From positions 84,501 through 148,500 of the forward strand of contig JAXRKN010000045.1 in NCBI GenBank assembly GCA_038502055.1: 64,000 bases of DNA, in the 5' to 3' direction. Below, piece by piece: positions 8,101-18,000 of the stretch (within the stretch, counting starts at the first letter, position 1; the number at the start of each line of letters is the position of its first letter). This DNA is from Tanytarsus gracilentus (Eukaryota; Arthropoda; Insecta; Diptera; Chironomidae). Position numbers and translations under genes: made by a program. The notes under the pieces were generated by a model, which ran no database searches, was not told where the DNA came from, and saw only the letters and a list, made by a program, of their open reading frames with translations.

Positions 8101-10999
8101 ATGGCAATTTTTTCGAATAATATTATTGAGCGTCGTGCCATGTTCTCTTTTGATGAGAGAAAAACATTTATTGACTCAAATTAATTTAAATTGAAGACGT
8201 GTAAAAAATTGAATGAATATAAAATTGGAGAAATTAATTTCAAATTTTTTGAAGAAAAAATGTTACAAAGAAGAAAAAATATTTTTTGCTTCAAAAATAT
8301 TATAAGATTACCTAAAATTATTTAACGATTCCAAATTTACTACTTTTCTTTAATTTGTTTGAAAATTCCATGAATTAAATCTTGCCACGTGAAGCTGTCC
8401 TAAAGCTGTCATAAAATTGGCGGTAAAAATTGTAATAATTTGTAGGGAAATTTTATTTGCGGGAAATTTAAATAGAAGTAAAAGAGTAAACAAATTAATT
8501 GAAAGTTTGTTTACTGGAGGATCAGCTCAAAACTCTTAAGCTAACCTTAAGTATGTACTTTTCAAAGGATCAAATCGATCGAATGAAGGTAAAAATATTG
8601 AATTAATTTTAAATTTTCAAATAATTGTTACCACGTGTTCGCCCATCGTTTTTTTTTGTTATAATTTCAAACTGATATAAAAAGAGAGAGAAAGAAATTT
8701 TTTATATCTTCCATCTCTTTCTTTTAACGCTCGTGACTTTATCCGCTATACGTGAAAATCTTGTAAATTTTTCACTCCACTGCCTTAAGCGCCGCCGCCA
8801 TTCAAGTCTCTTAGCAATTTGCTAATTGCATGAAAATCTAACTTAAGTTTTTCTCCCTTGACTCCCACAGAAACTTTGTTTTTGAATTTTTAATGAAATC
8901 CAACTTAAATTCACACATAAAATCCCTGCGTGGGACATGAAAACCGTTGAAGCCGTAAATTTAAATAAAAGTATACTTTTTGTATACAATTGTCTATTGA
9001 AAATACGTTGAAGCCGAGATTTAAATTCTATTTGTATGAGGATTTTTTGAATTTTAACGGTAACATTTGGTCATGTTCCACGCAGGATAAAATCTTTTTC
9101 TTGAGTAAAATATTTTAATTGAATGAAGAAGGATTAAAAGGGCTTTAAGTGAATAATTAATCATTTTTTATCGACGTCACAATAATGCTGAGAACTTCAA
9201 AAATTGACGTACAATCAAGTACATTACGGACACTCTCGTATATATTTACGTACATTTACGAACACTCTTTCATGCAATCACTTAAATTAACGTACATTTA
9301 AGAGCATTAATGCCTCATGTTAGTAATAATTTTGGTATTATTATGGCTACGCCATATATTGTTTTCGATCTGGAGAGAAAACTCTCTTTGTCATCTACTG
9401 CCCTCAAAAAGCATTATTTCGATATAGAAATTTTGCCAAATACAATGCCATCGAATTTCTGATCTATGAAGGATACATGCTTGGACGATCCACTGGCCAG
9501 GTAGAGCAGATCGTTAAAAGAGAGCTGTTACTTTCTCGGATCCGGGTGACGTTTTTTGTCGCAGGCCTACAGGCCACACGGATTAACGGATTTCCTTCGA
9601 ATTTTTTTAATTTGATTCTGCTACTCCGGACTTAACTTTTGTGTTACTAGAAAATTCTCGCAGACCCATTAAAGTTAATTAAATTAAAATATTAAATAAA
9701 TAAGTTTGTATGGGAGAGAGAAACACGTGGTGAGATAAACACGTGGTGAGCGTAAGAAATTTTGGAAGGAGAAAAAATGAGAATTTTTTTGAGAGTTTAT
9801 TTTTATATGAGTCAATGATATCTGAGAATGAGAAAATTTAATTAACTTAACCAGGGGGAAATAAGCGCATTCGAATGGTTTTTCATAAAAATTACATTTT
9901 TGAGTTGATTCAAATAGAGGAAGCGTGGATTGACAGTCAGTGAGTTGATGGAGAAAATTTAATTAACTTAACCAGGGGGAATAAGCGCATTCGAATGATT
10001 TTTCATAAAAAATAACATTTTTTAGTTGATTTGAATAAAGAATACGTCAGAAATATTCATTTTATTTTTGTTTTTAATATTTATTAATATTTAGAAATAT
10101 ATTTCAAAATTAAAAGGTTTATATGTTTTTAAATTTATGAAATTGAACGAGTATACTCGAGTAAAGAATAAAAATTCTCATGCCTAGATAAATTTAACCG
10201 ATAATTAAAACCCAAGTATAACCGGAGAAATCGATAACTCAATAAAGACTGCCATAGTTTGTAAATGATCTCTCTCCACTCTGACTGTGGACAGGCAAAT
10301 ACGAAAAAATAATAAGTTTTTTGTCTAAAGATGTACATTTATGACATTTTAGGTGTCCGAGCTCTTTGGTGGCATGGAAATTTGCTCCATCAATGTAATC
10401 GTTGGAAAAGATAATAAGGAGTACATTCTCAAGGCATCAGATTGCACATTCAATCTTATTGGAGACACTCAAGAAGAAGATCGTCGCGCCATAGCCGATA
10501 TAGTTAGTGCTCGTATGCAAGTAAGTTGATCGTCATGTTATGATGTAATTTTTTTTTGATTTCAAATTACATTTTTTAGAATGTCTGTCGGCCACCATTG
10601 CTGAAATCTCAATCAAGACCGATAGTTACTTCCCGCGGTGGAAGTCCAACGGAAGAAACTCCTCCAGTTTCCGCTGGTCCACGCAGTTCAATCACGGGTA
10701 GTTTCCCCCAGCCAGGCCCACCACCGCCCATTCCTGAAAGACATACACCAGGTGTTGGCTCAATTGCACGTCATGGCAGCTTAAGTGGCGCAACAAACTT
10801 TGAAAGCACATCTGAATCATCAGCACCCTCATTGGCCAGTACAGGTCGTCGTGATTCACAAGCATCACAATCATCGCAATCAGGCTCAAAGACATCACAG
10901 CCCTCAAGACCAGTACAGCAGTCGTCAGTCGTCGATGAGGCCGAAGATACGATGAAAAATTTACGTAAAACCTTTGCCGGCATATTCGGTGATATGTAG
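5167..10999 (+). CDS. Syn: synapsin, 3' half (C domain and conserved C-terminus)
   Basis: Synapsin coats synaptic vesicles, tethers them to actin and each other, and binds ATP through its C domain. Exons: 5167-5202, 5282-5466, 7966-8062, 10353-10520, 10580-10999; frame is kept across all junctions (301 codons before UAG). The first two exons read CNWNKFPCVLKA then GHCHGGKAIAKL, the ATP-grasp part of the C domain. Next come CCIEPYVEGKFDILVQKIG and RKSMTGNWKTNQGSAMLEQ, strongly synapsin-like. The last exon is Pro/Ser/Gln-rich and ends MKNLRKTFAGIFGDM, the conserved E-like C-terminus of fly synapsin, directly before UAG (10997-10999). The N-terminal exons, including the phosphorylation site region, lie to the left of the window. 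The frame continues open past the UAG (see next entries). Confidence 0.95.
5820..7140. repeat. large fold-back region in a synapsin intron
   Basis: The core is a long inverted repeat with left arm 6421-6706, right arm 6788-7092 and an 81-bp spacer. Matching blocks include GTACTTCCAGGTATTCAAGA and its complement, TTGCCTCCGCCTATGCTTGC, and TGTGCATCAT next to the outer ends. Further out, TAGAGTTTCGG/AAGCTTGGTG blocks at about 5820-5870 recur inverted at 7096-7140, so the element may be larger. No coding capacity is seen. It would form a very stable hairpin in the synapsin pre-mRNA. Confidence 0.75.
7291..7463 (-). repeat. dispersed repeat R1, inverse copy
   Basis: Reading on minus: TTTTTAGTGTAACCCACCAG, then CACTTATACGCTCGTGATTC, GAGATCTCAGCTTC, AGCCAGCTAGAGACTTCGGG and TATTAGCCCATTTTAGGAAT. 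The block order equals the copies at 15450 and 58946. It lies in the synapsin intron. Confidence 0.8.
8925..9086. mobile_element. MITE family B, copy 1 (162 bp, 8-bp TSD)
   Basis: Ends are CCTGCGTGGGACATG and, inverted, the same with one change (CATGTTCCACGCAGG). Flanked by exact ATAAAATC (8917-8924 and 9087-9094). It has the same 162-bp length as copy 2 at 16463-16624 and differs at about nine positions. No coding capacity. It lies in a synapsin intron. Confidence 0.92.
9330..9635 (+). other. ATG-less open frame of 101 codons, unknown
   Basis: A frame opens after TAA at 9327 and stays open to TAA at 9633. The middle reads CPQKALFRYRNFAKYNAIEF then LIYEGYMLGRSTGQVEQIVK, more protein-like than the surrounding AT-rich DNA, and the region is locally GC-richer. 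It has no initiator ATG at its start and no evident splice sites. It may be a remnant of a mobile element; I do not recognise it. It sits in the synapsin intron 8063-10352. Confidence 0.25.
9833..10035 (+). repeat. tandem duplication of about 120 bp
   Basis: AAAATTTAATTAACTTAACC through GGTTTTTCATAAAA (9833-9900) is repeated at 9954-10020 with few changes, followed by TTTGAGTTGATTCAAATA versus TTTAGTTGATTTGAATAA. It lies in the intron before the synapsin exon at 10353. Confidence 0.8.
10997..10999 (+). other. Syn: UAG stop codon with predicted readthrough
   Basis: The TAG interrupts one continuous frame: GAT ATG TAG GAT TTA GCG. The codon after it begins with G. Drosophila synapsin is a classic case of a UAG between two open frames that is partly decoded to give a longer isoform, so the arrangement is ancestral rather than a sequencing error. 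Seen: the in-frame open extension. Inferred: that decoding happens here too. Confidence 0.85.
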
Positions 11000-11896
11000 G
11001 ATTTAGCGAAGAAGAAGAAGCAACAACGAGCCGGCAATGCTGTTGTCTCGCAAGAGAGCATTGACTCGATCAATGACACAATTGTTATTCAACCAAAACC
11101 ATCAACTACCACCAGTGTGTCGGCAAGTGAAAAACTTCAAAATGGCACTATAAGCTCAGGAACATCCGCCCTAAAACAGCCCTCGTCGATTGTTTCTTCT
11201 TCTTCGTATGAGCCAACCCCAATTTCAACAACTAATGAGACTTTTAGACCACCAATTTCTCTCGAACGAACAAATCCGTTTGATAAAAATAAACCGACAG
11301 TAACGACAGCCATAAGTTCATTCTCGTACACTCCATCGAGTACTTACACAGCTTCAGCACCAGTTGTAAAGTCAGTATCAGATATCGGCTCATCGAGTGG
11401 TTTTGATTACTCATACAAGCCTCTGATGGTTTACTCTACTCGAGACTCTGTCGATAAAGCAGAACTACAAACAACGACAGCAATAATTGAAGAAAGGTCT
11501 GAATTTAAGAGACCAGAACTGGAAAGAAAATTATCGGATGCAGACTTAATTTTTGGTGCGAAGCCAACCGTAGATTATTCATCGTACAAGTATAGTAGCG
11601 GTGTAGGCGGTGCGACTGGATACGGTCGCAATCGATCGAATTCCAGTTTTACGAGTTCCACAACCGACACTGATTATGTCTACGGAAGTCGCGATGCGAG
11701 AAAAGAAAATTCATTTCAGAAAAGTTTGAGTGTTTCATCTGACAAGGACGGTGATTTTACACACGATCCAGAAGTGCTCTCAACGCGATCAGGCATTAAT
11801 AACGATGCTTTCTCAGACTTTGAATCGCCAGCATTGAGCAAACCAGCCGCCAAAAATATATGGAGTAATAATGATGATGAATTTGACCTTAAATAA
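11000..11896 (+). CDS. Syn: synapsin readthrough extension (298 codons)
   Basis: In frame with the upstream synapsin exon and uninterrupted until TAA at 11894-11896, with no intron needed. It starts DLAKKKKQQRAGNAVVSQES (a basic stretch right after the stop) and then is Ser/Thr/Tyr-rich and low in hydrophobics, for example SSFSYTPSSTYTASAPVVKS and RKENSFQKSLSVSSDKDG, and ends NDDEFDLK. No known domain is evident; it looks intrinsically disordered with many possible phosphorylation sites. A length near 900 nt without stops in about 65-70% AT DNA is very unlikely without coding constraint. An alternative is a separate downstream gene, but there is no ATG near its start and no promoter-like signal. 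Confidence 0.85.
   Translation, partial: DLAKKKKQQRAGNAVVSQESIDSINDTIVIQPKPSTTTSVSASEKLQNGTISSGTSALKQPSSIVSSSSYEPTPISTTNETFRPPISLERTNPFDKNKPTVTTAISSFSYTPSSTYTASAPVVKSVSDIGSSSGFDYSYKPLMVYSTRDSVDKAELQTTTAIIEERSEFKRPELERKLSDADLIFGAKPTVDYSSYKYSSGVGGATGYGRNRSNSSFTSSTTDTDYVYGSRDARKENSFQKSLSVSSDKDGDFTHDPEVLSTRSGINNDAFSDFESPALSKPAAKNIWSNNDDEFDLK
11027..11068 (+). promoter_or_regulatory. Syn: stem-loop 28 nt downstream of the synapsin UAG
   Basis: Nested complementary blocks: CGAG (11027-11030) with CTCG (11065-11068); CAATGC (11035-11040) with GCATTG (11058-11063); TCTC (11046-11049) with GAGA (11054-11057). They are closed by the loop GCAA, a GNRA tetraloop. That gives 14 pairs with one internal loop and one 5-nt bulge. 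A structured element just after a leaky stop is known to promote readthrough in other genes (for example fly headcase and alphavirus RNAs); the role here is inference. Confidence 0.6.
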
Positions 11897-12220
11897 ATTT
11901 AATACTCTTTCTTCAACCCGCTTAACATCTCTTTAAAAAAATGCATGAGCATGATTTTATTCAAAATTGGGAAAATTTATATGTGAAAAAAATTATATCG
12001 TTAAAAACTAACCTCCATATACAAGATAAAATAAAATATTCGCAATGCGCAATAATATCAATTAATTTAATTTAATATTTTTTAGAAAGGAGATTTTATT
12101 GAAAATGAGGCAAGTTTTTAATTTTTTCATTCCTTTAATGATGTGCTGAGATCACAAAACAGGACCTCACGAACAATCCTAAATAGAGCTCATTTAATTA
12201 CAACTCAATTTAATTTTCCT
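11897..12220 (+). other. synapsin 3'UTR region
   Basis: AT-rich sequence directly after the extension's TAA. AATAAA-type signals occur at 11894-11901 and several AAAATAAAAT-like motifs occur around 12025, any of which could direct polyadenylation. I see no further gene in it. Confidence 0.4.
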
Positions 12221-12222
12221 AC

Positions 12223-12566
12223 TTTAACTGAACGCATATTTCCAAAAACAGCTGAACGAGTAAAATAAAAAATGCTTATGTCTGCTTCGCAAAACACATA
12301 TATATGAAAGCGCATAATTTTATTTAAATAAAAATCTCATTTTTTGAGCGATCTGAATAGTAAAATGTATATTGGCGACATCAAGGGAGAATTTTAAACC
12401 TTTCTTTTAATTTTTAAGGCAAATTAAGATTGGTTTTATAAAATAAAAATAAACAGTTGGAAATTTATTTCAAATATATGTGTTTTGCGAAGCAGGCATG
12501 TGCATTTTTTATTTTAGTCGTTCAGCAGTTTTTGCAAATATGCATTCAACTCTTAAAGAAAATTAC
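12223..12566. repeat. inverted-repeat element of about 340 bp
   Basis: Left arm 12232-12306 (GCATATTTCCAAAAACAGCT, then GAACGAGTAAAATAAAAAAT, TCTGCTTCGCAAAACACATA) and right arm 12474-12556 are inverted copies at roughly 85% identity by eye. The spacer is about 165 bp. No coding frame. The exact ends and target duplication could not be fixed. Confidence 0.65.
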
Positions 12567-14252
12567 TTAAAGCTAAAATAAAGGAAAAAATTAAAATAGG
12601 AATGTAGATTGAAAATATTGAGAGTGACATAGATAGCCTGATTGGTTGATAAGTGTCTTGCAAGGTTTAGATGATTATACACTCGAGAGTAGTTGCGGTG
12701 AAAGTAACCTTGTAAATGTCAATTACTTCCTCATTTACAAAATATATTAAAAATAAACAAGCGAAGAACTGAGCACATTCACCTTGAAAAATTGCACGAA
12801 TAATGAATTCATTAAAATGCAGAGCCGGCACTCATAGGCCATCTAAAACAATCATGCATAACACTACTCGGTTCATCTTAAAAAAATTCTGTCCTCCTTT
12901 TAATAAATTCTATTTCATTTTTTTGTTTAAAATTTAAAGATTTAAATCGATTTTATGTTACTAATTATTTTCGAAAAATTTTCAAATAAATTTTATAGCC
13001 ACGCCCCAAAAAATTCTACCTAAGCTGATTAAAACTTTATTATTTAAAAAAAATAAGTGAAGATTAAAATTTCTCCTTAAAATTTTCTCTAAATTCTCAT
13101 TGGATTCTTGTTAGAGTTCTCGTTATAAATTACATTGCTACATTCTAACAAAAGTGGAGATTTATAAACAAAGAAAAATCGCCTTTTCAAAAAAATAGTT
13201 AAATTAATTTAAATTTCCACTATTTACTTTCAAAAAACAGCTTTCAATTTTCAATAAAAACAGCAAACTTAAAAGTTAAAAAATTAAAAATCTTTATGAA
13301 GACATCGATTACCAAAACCTAAATACCGAACTAAATGTTCTGCCGACGTTGCGTTCAAATTTTAAAATTTTTTACAACGCGATTTGTAAACAAATTGACA
13401 ATTTTGTGTAAAAACTTGAATTAAAAGTCAAATCTTATCTCTTAATGGCATGAAAAAAGTTTTTTAAAATGGCAAAATAAGACTATTTTATGATATTGAA
13501 GAAATTACCATCATTAAAATTTCATTCTTATTCAAAGTGCATGAAGTCAAATGTGAAAATTCCAACAAAAAATATTAAATATTTTCGTTAAGTTACAAAC
13601 GGTATTTTTTAAGGAAAAACTTTTGAGAATCCAAGAAAATTATTAAGCTTTCGATTAGTGAAAACCAAATTAAAATCTTAGGTCTACAAATGGACATATT
13701 GATTTTTTGCCGTTTTCTATATCTATATAAAATAATACAGTATGCACTCTTTGACAAATAATTTACTTCGATTAACTATTAACTCTTATCCCGCCTGTTT
13801 TTTTTAAAAAAATATATTTATCTTAAACTCAAGAGAATCACAATATTGCTATATTGAAAACAGTTTTAAAAATTATGAGGAAATTTGTTTTATAAGTAGG
13901 TGATAGTGAATCACAAGATATCATATACTGACAATATAACGATTAAAATATTTTTAAAGAACAATTTTACATGAAAATGATGAGTATTATACACAAAAAG
14001 GCATTTGATGATACTATAAGATTATTGTGGACACGAAAATCAGTTCGGCAAAAGGAATATGACGATGAAGGTTAAGAGTATTTACATTGTTATATTATTT
14101 CACGTATAAGCTAGTTGCTTGATTGATTTATGATGTTCTTGCTAATTTACATTGCGTTTCCGAGCTTCTCTAAGTTTGTCGACAATAAAAAAAAGAGGAA
14201 AAATTAATTTTTAGCTTATTAAACTGAAATGTTAGTTCAACTTTCAACTTAA
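12567..14252. other. gene-free intergenic stretch
   Basis: AT-rich DNA with no open frame of note, no tandem repeat and no paired splice signals on either strand. I see nothing else in it. Confidence 0.5.
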
Positions 14253-14483
14253 TGTGTCAGTATGCGGGCCAAAATCTCAGATCAGGCTGAAATTTGCAAC
14301 ACTTTTAAAAATATTTGCGACTATTTGCGACACCTCTTTGAAAAATTTCGACACCCTCTAGTTTTCCAGATATCCAACTTCAAATTTTTCCCGAAAGCCT
14401 GAAAAAAACGAATGTTTAAAAGTATTGCAAATCTGGGATTTTGGCCTGATCTGAGATTTTGGCCCGCCCTACTTTACTGACAC
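14253..14483. mobile_element. MITE family A, short copy (231 bp, 8-bp TSD)
   Basis: Imperfect terminal inverted repeats starting GTGTCAGTA and sharing GGCCAAAATCTCAGATCAGG, flanked by exact AACTTAAT (14245-14252 and 14484-14491). The terminal blocks and the adjoining AATTTGCAACACTTTTA match the 831-bp copy at 763-1593. This looks like the element without later insertions. Confidence 0.88.
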
Positions 14484-15449
14484 AACTTAATTGAGTTAAA
14501 TTAGTTAAAAAGTTCATCGCAGTTAAATTTCAATTTAAATTGTTTTTATTATCAATCATTAACGAACCATAAAAATTAAATGTTACTAAACAACCCATTG
14601 AACAGAAAATAATTATTTTACATTATGCTAACTTGTTAAGCCATATAAATATTAATGAACAGTAATTGTAATTTAGCTTGTTCTCGTTCATCTCTTTAAA
14701 AAATCATTTGAATAATCTCATAAGAAAATATCGAAAATAAATGAAAATTTAATAATTAAGAAATATGTTATTGAAAAAAAGGAATAAAACTATAAATGTC
14801 TACTAATCCTTATCGCGTGGCATTCAATGTTATTTGCCTCGTATCACACACAATTTTATTAAAAATCCATAAATGATTCTAAGTTTCAGAAAATGGTTAC
14901 AAAGTAAGGTAAAATAAAAATTTAAAAAAATAGTTTTTAAAGTTTTTTATTCTTTTCAACATGAGGAAAAAAGAGACACCATTCAAATTTTCCTTAAAAA
15001 TCCTCCTGGATTCGAAAATCACTTCCAGGAATACTGTAAAATGTCATTCAGAATTAAAAATAAACCTTAATGTATTAGCTATTACTCCGTAAAGATCAAA
15101 TTTTTATCTTTAATCATTCAAGAAATACGAATATCTTTCTGAAATCACAACAAAAAAAAAGTGCCGAAGAAAAAGGTAAGTGACGCAGTTAATAAAATTA
15201 ATTTCTCAGCATCTACTAAGTATTTCTTGGCTTAAACGACGCGTCTTGAAAAGTTCTAACGAAAATTAACTAAATTTTTAATATTTAATCCACAAAATTT
15301 GGATTTAGCTCTCAAAAACTTCGCGTCACTTACCCTTTTTTTATTTTGTCCATGCAAAGTTGCATTTCAGATTTTAGTAAATTAAAATTTTAATTCAGAA
15401 TATTCGTTAAAAATTTTGACAATTTGATTTTGTCCGCTCTTTAATGAAA
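14484..15449. other. gene-free intergenic stretch
   Basis: AT-rich, no supportable coding region or structured repeat seen. Confidence 0.5.
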
Positions 15450-15628
15450 GCCCACCAGAGATGGTAACACTTATACGCTCGTAATTCCGTCCATCTTTTC
15501 CTTCGAGATCTCGGCTCCTGAGCCAGCTAGAGACTTCGGGTTTTCACCAGATGATAGGTCTTAGGGTCTTAATTAGTCCATTTTAGTAATTTTTGGAATC
15601 ATGACCACAGGTCGTGCCACGGGCAGCC
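15450..15628 (+). repeat. dispersed repeat R1, forward copy
   Basis: Runs from CCCACCAGAGATGGTAACAC through CACTTATACGCTCGTAATTC, TTCGAGATCTCGGCTCCTGA, GCCAGCTAGAGACTTCGGGT, CCATTTTAGTAATTTTTGGA to GGTCGTGCCACGGGCAGCC. This is the clearest uninterrupted copy for defining the middle of the repeat. Confidence 0.8.
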
Positions 15629-16462
15629 AAACTGTTGAATGCTGAGTTTGCCTTGAGTTTTGCCGAATCATCAAACTTTGTTATCGCAGAAAAGCTTGAA
15701 CGTTTAGGTAATTCAATTTATTTAAAAAAATTACGGGAAAGCAGCAAACAACAGCCAAACAAAAGCATGCGGTAATTGTCTCAAATTCTCTCTCGAATTT
15801 AAATCCATCCAAATTGCAATTGCCACGTGCTTTTACGAAACAAAATAAAACATTCAACATTGCACAATTGCGAGAGCTTTCAGGAGAAAAAATTGTGAAA
15901 ATTCTCAAATATAAAATTTTCTTCTCTCACTCATTCAGTCAGAGTTGAAACTTTCATGATGTAAGTTCTCAATTTTTTGTGCGCTCGCGTAATCAAAGAC
16001 ACTTTTGGTGAAAAACTCTCTAAAAAATTGCAATTAATGAAATAAAGTAAGGTAAATATTTGAAAGTTCTAAAAATAAAAATAAAATTGTGAAAATCATT
16101 CTAAATGTGGTGATAAGTGAAAATTTGATAATTTTAAAAGTCCACAACTGAACTAAATGAGGTTTAATTTTTGCAAGACTAGTGTAAACTGAAAATAGGA
16201 CACACTGGACGCAAATGACACAGTTAAAAATTGCACAAAATGTAATGGAAAAAGAATTTTGATGGAATTACATTAAAATTTATAGTTAAAAGTGAGAAAA
16301 ACACAGAAAATGAGGAAAAATTTCGAGAGAGAAAAATATCGATCGACATGGTGGAAAAGCGCCCACTCACACACTCTCTTTTCTCTTCAAATATCCCTGC
16401 TATATTTTCATTCAGCAGCAGTTCATTCTGTTTCGCTCCCACACAGCAAAACTCGAATTCTG

Positions 16463-16624
16463 CCTGCGTGGGACATGAAAACCGTTGGGGACGTAAATTT
16501 AAATAAAAGTATACTTTTTGTATACAATTGTCTATTGAAAATACGTTGGGGACGGGATTTAAATTTTATTTGTATGAGGATTTTTTGAATTTTAACGGTA
16601 ACATTTGGTCATGTCCCACGCAGG
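16463..16624. mobile_element. MITE family B, copy 2 (162 bp, 8-bp TSD)
   Basis: Perfect 15-bp terminal inverted repeats CCTGCGTGGGACATG, flanked by exact GAATTCTG (16455-16462 and 16625-16632). The internal word CGTTGGGGACG occurs twice, where copy 1 has CGTTGAAGCCG twice. No coding capacity. Confidence 0.93.
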
Positions 16625-16689
16625 GAATTCTGTTTGATAATTTCTTATTTTTTCTTTCTCACTTTTTTATGTTCCTTTACAATCAATCG

Positions 16690-16755
16690 AGATTCATGTG
16701 ATTTTAATAAATGAAATTTTCACAAACATCTCACTTATGCGACAGCGTATAAAAT
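16690..16755 (+). repeat. fragment of the element C body
   Basis: GTGATTTTAATAAATGAAATTTTCACAAACATCTCACTTATGCGACAGCG-like sequence (here interrupted by small changes) matches 1408-1458 and 38822-38874. It is a truncated third copy, next to the family B MITE. Confidence 0.6.
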
Positions 16756-18000
16756 ATTTAAGATTTAATTAATAAATAAATTAATTACATTTCAAAATCG
16801 AAAAATGCTCTCATGATGCACTTCAAGCAAATGTAAAATTGTTGTTATAGTACATTTCCAGTGAATAAAGTATCGCAATATGTTTTTTCTCGGGATTATA
16901 TTTTTCACCAAATAAATTTCTAAGGTTACTAGATCTGTTTCGAACATTTTTTCGGGACATTTCGAAAAGTTTTTATATTGATGTCCGCACATGGAATCAT
17001 AGTAACAATTTTGAAAAATTTATAATTAATAATTTTCTCTGAAAGAAATCCTTTACACATTACCATTCAATAATTCAAAAATTATATCAGCAAACTTTTT
17101 CTAATTTATTTCAAGCCAGAAAATAAGGGTCTAAATTTGCGCATTGCATTGATAAGTCAAACCTTTCAGTTTTTTGCTATGCAAATATTGTGCTCGATTG
17201 CAAAAGCTATTTTAGTGTCAAACGTGGCTTCACAAGCTTTTATTGCAAAAATGTGAAGACGACGAGATGTCTGTGATGAGATAGATGTTTGTGACTTGGC
17301 ACTGTTCCGATGTTTTGATCGAGAAATTAATTTAAAATTGATTGCAGAAAGGCTTATCGAAGTTAGTATTCAGCGAATAGTTCCTGTACATTCCTGTCGC
17401 CGCTAAATGCGAACTAAATTGTTGATTCAATGGAAAATATCTGCAACACGTAAAAAGAGCCCCAATGAGGATAGTGTTCTTCAATTTTATATTAAAATAT
17501 TCCACTTCACTTTACCTGCTCGACACAGTGTGCGGTGCCGGGGTATAATAACCGTAATCAGAGCTGGTTGTGCGATAAACTACATTTTTTGTCTCACGTT
17601 GAATGCCATAGCCACTGAAAGAGTCTAAAAAGGAAAAAAGCAAAAATTAAACACTAAAAAATTGAGGTTGAATGAAAAAATGATAGCTATCTAGAAATTT
17701 TGTTAAAAGAGAAAATTAAGCTCGTAACCGTAGGTAAGCTTTAATGGAATGTGGTAACTTTATTTGAAAGACAGATTTAAAATGGAGAGTAAAGACCTTA
17801 AAAAGTAGAGGCCTCCTGGCTTTGTCTCATTTCTACTGAGAACAACTCACAACAACCATATGATAGAGGATGAAAGGGTTTATTTGACAAGATTCCTCTT
17901 CTCCCATCTAAACTCGAAACTGATTTTATCCCATTTAAGAATGATTCATTCACGTCTGTGTGAAAGTCCTTTCAAGCTCTGTTTGCTTTCTGATAAATAC
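16756..18000. other. gene-free intergenic stretch
   Basis: Only short chance frames on both strands; no repeat structure seen. It ends at the 7-bp target duplication of the next element. Confidence 0.45.

Noticed and set aside
10692..11331. Minus-strand frames opposite the synapsin last exon
   Set aside because: They mirror codon structure of the real synapsin frame and have low-complexity Ser/Cys content.
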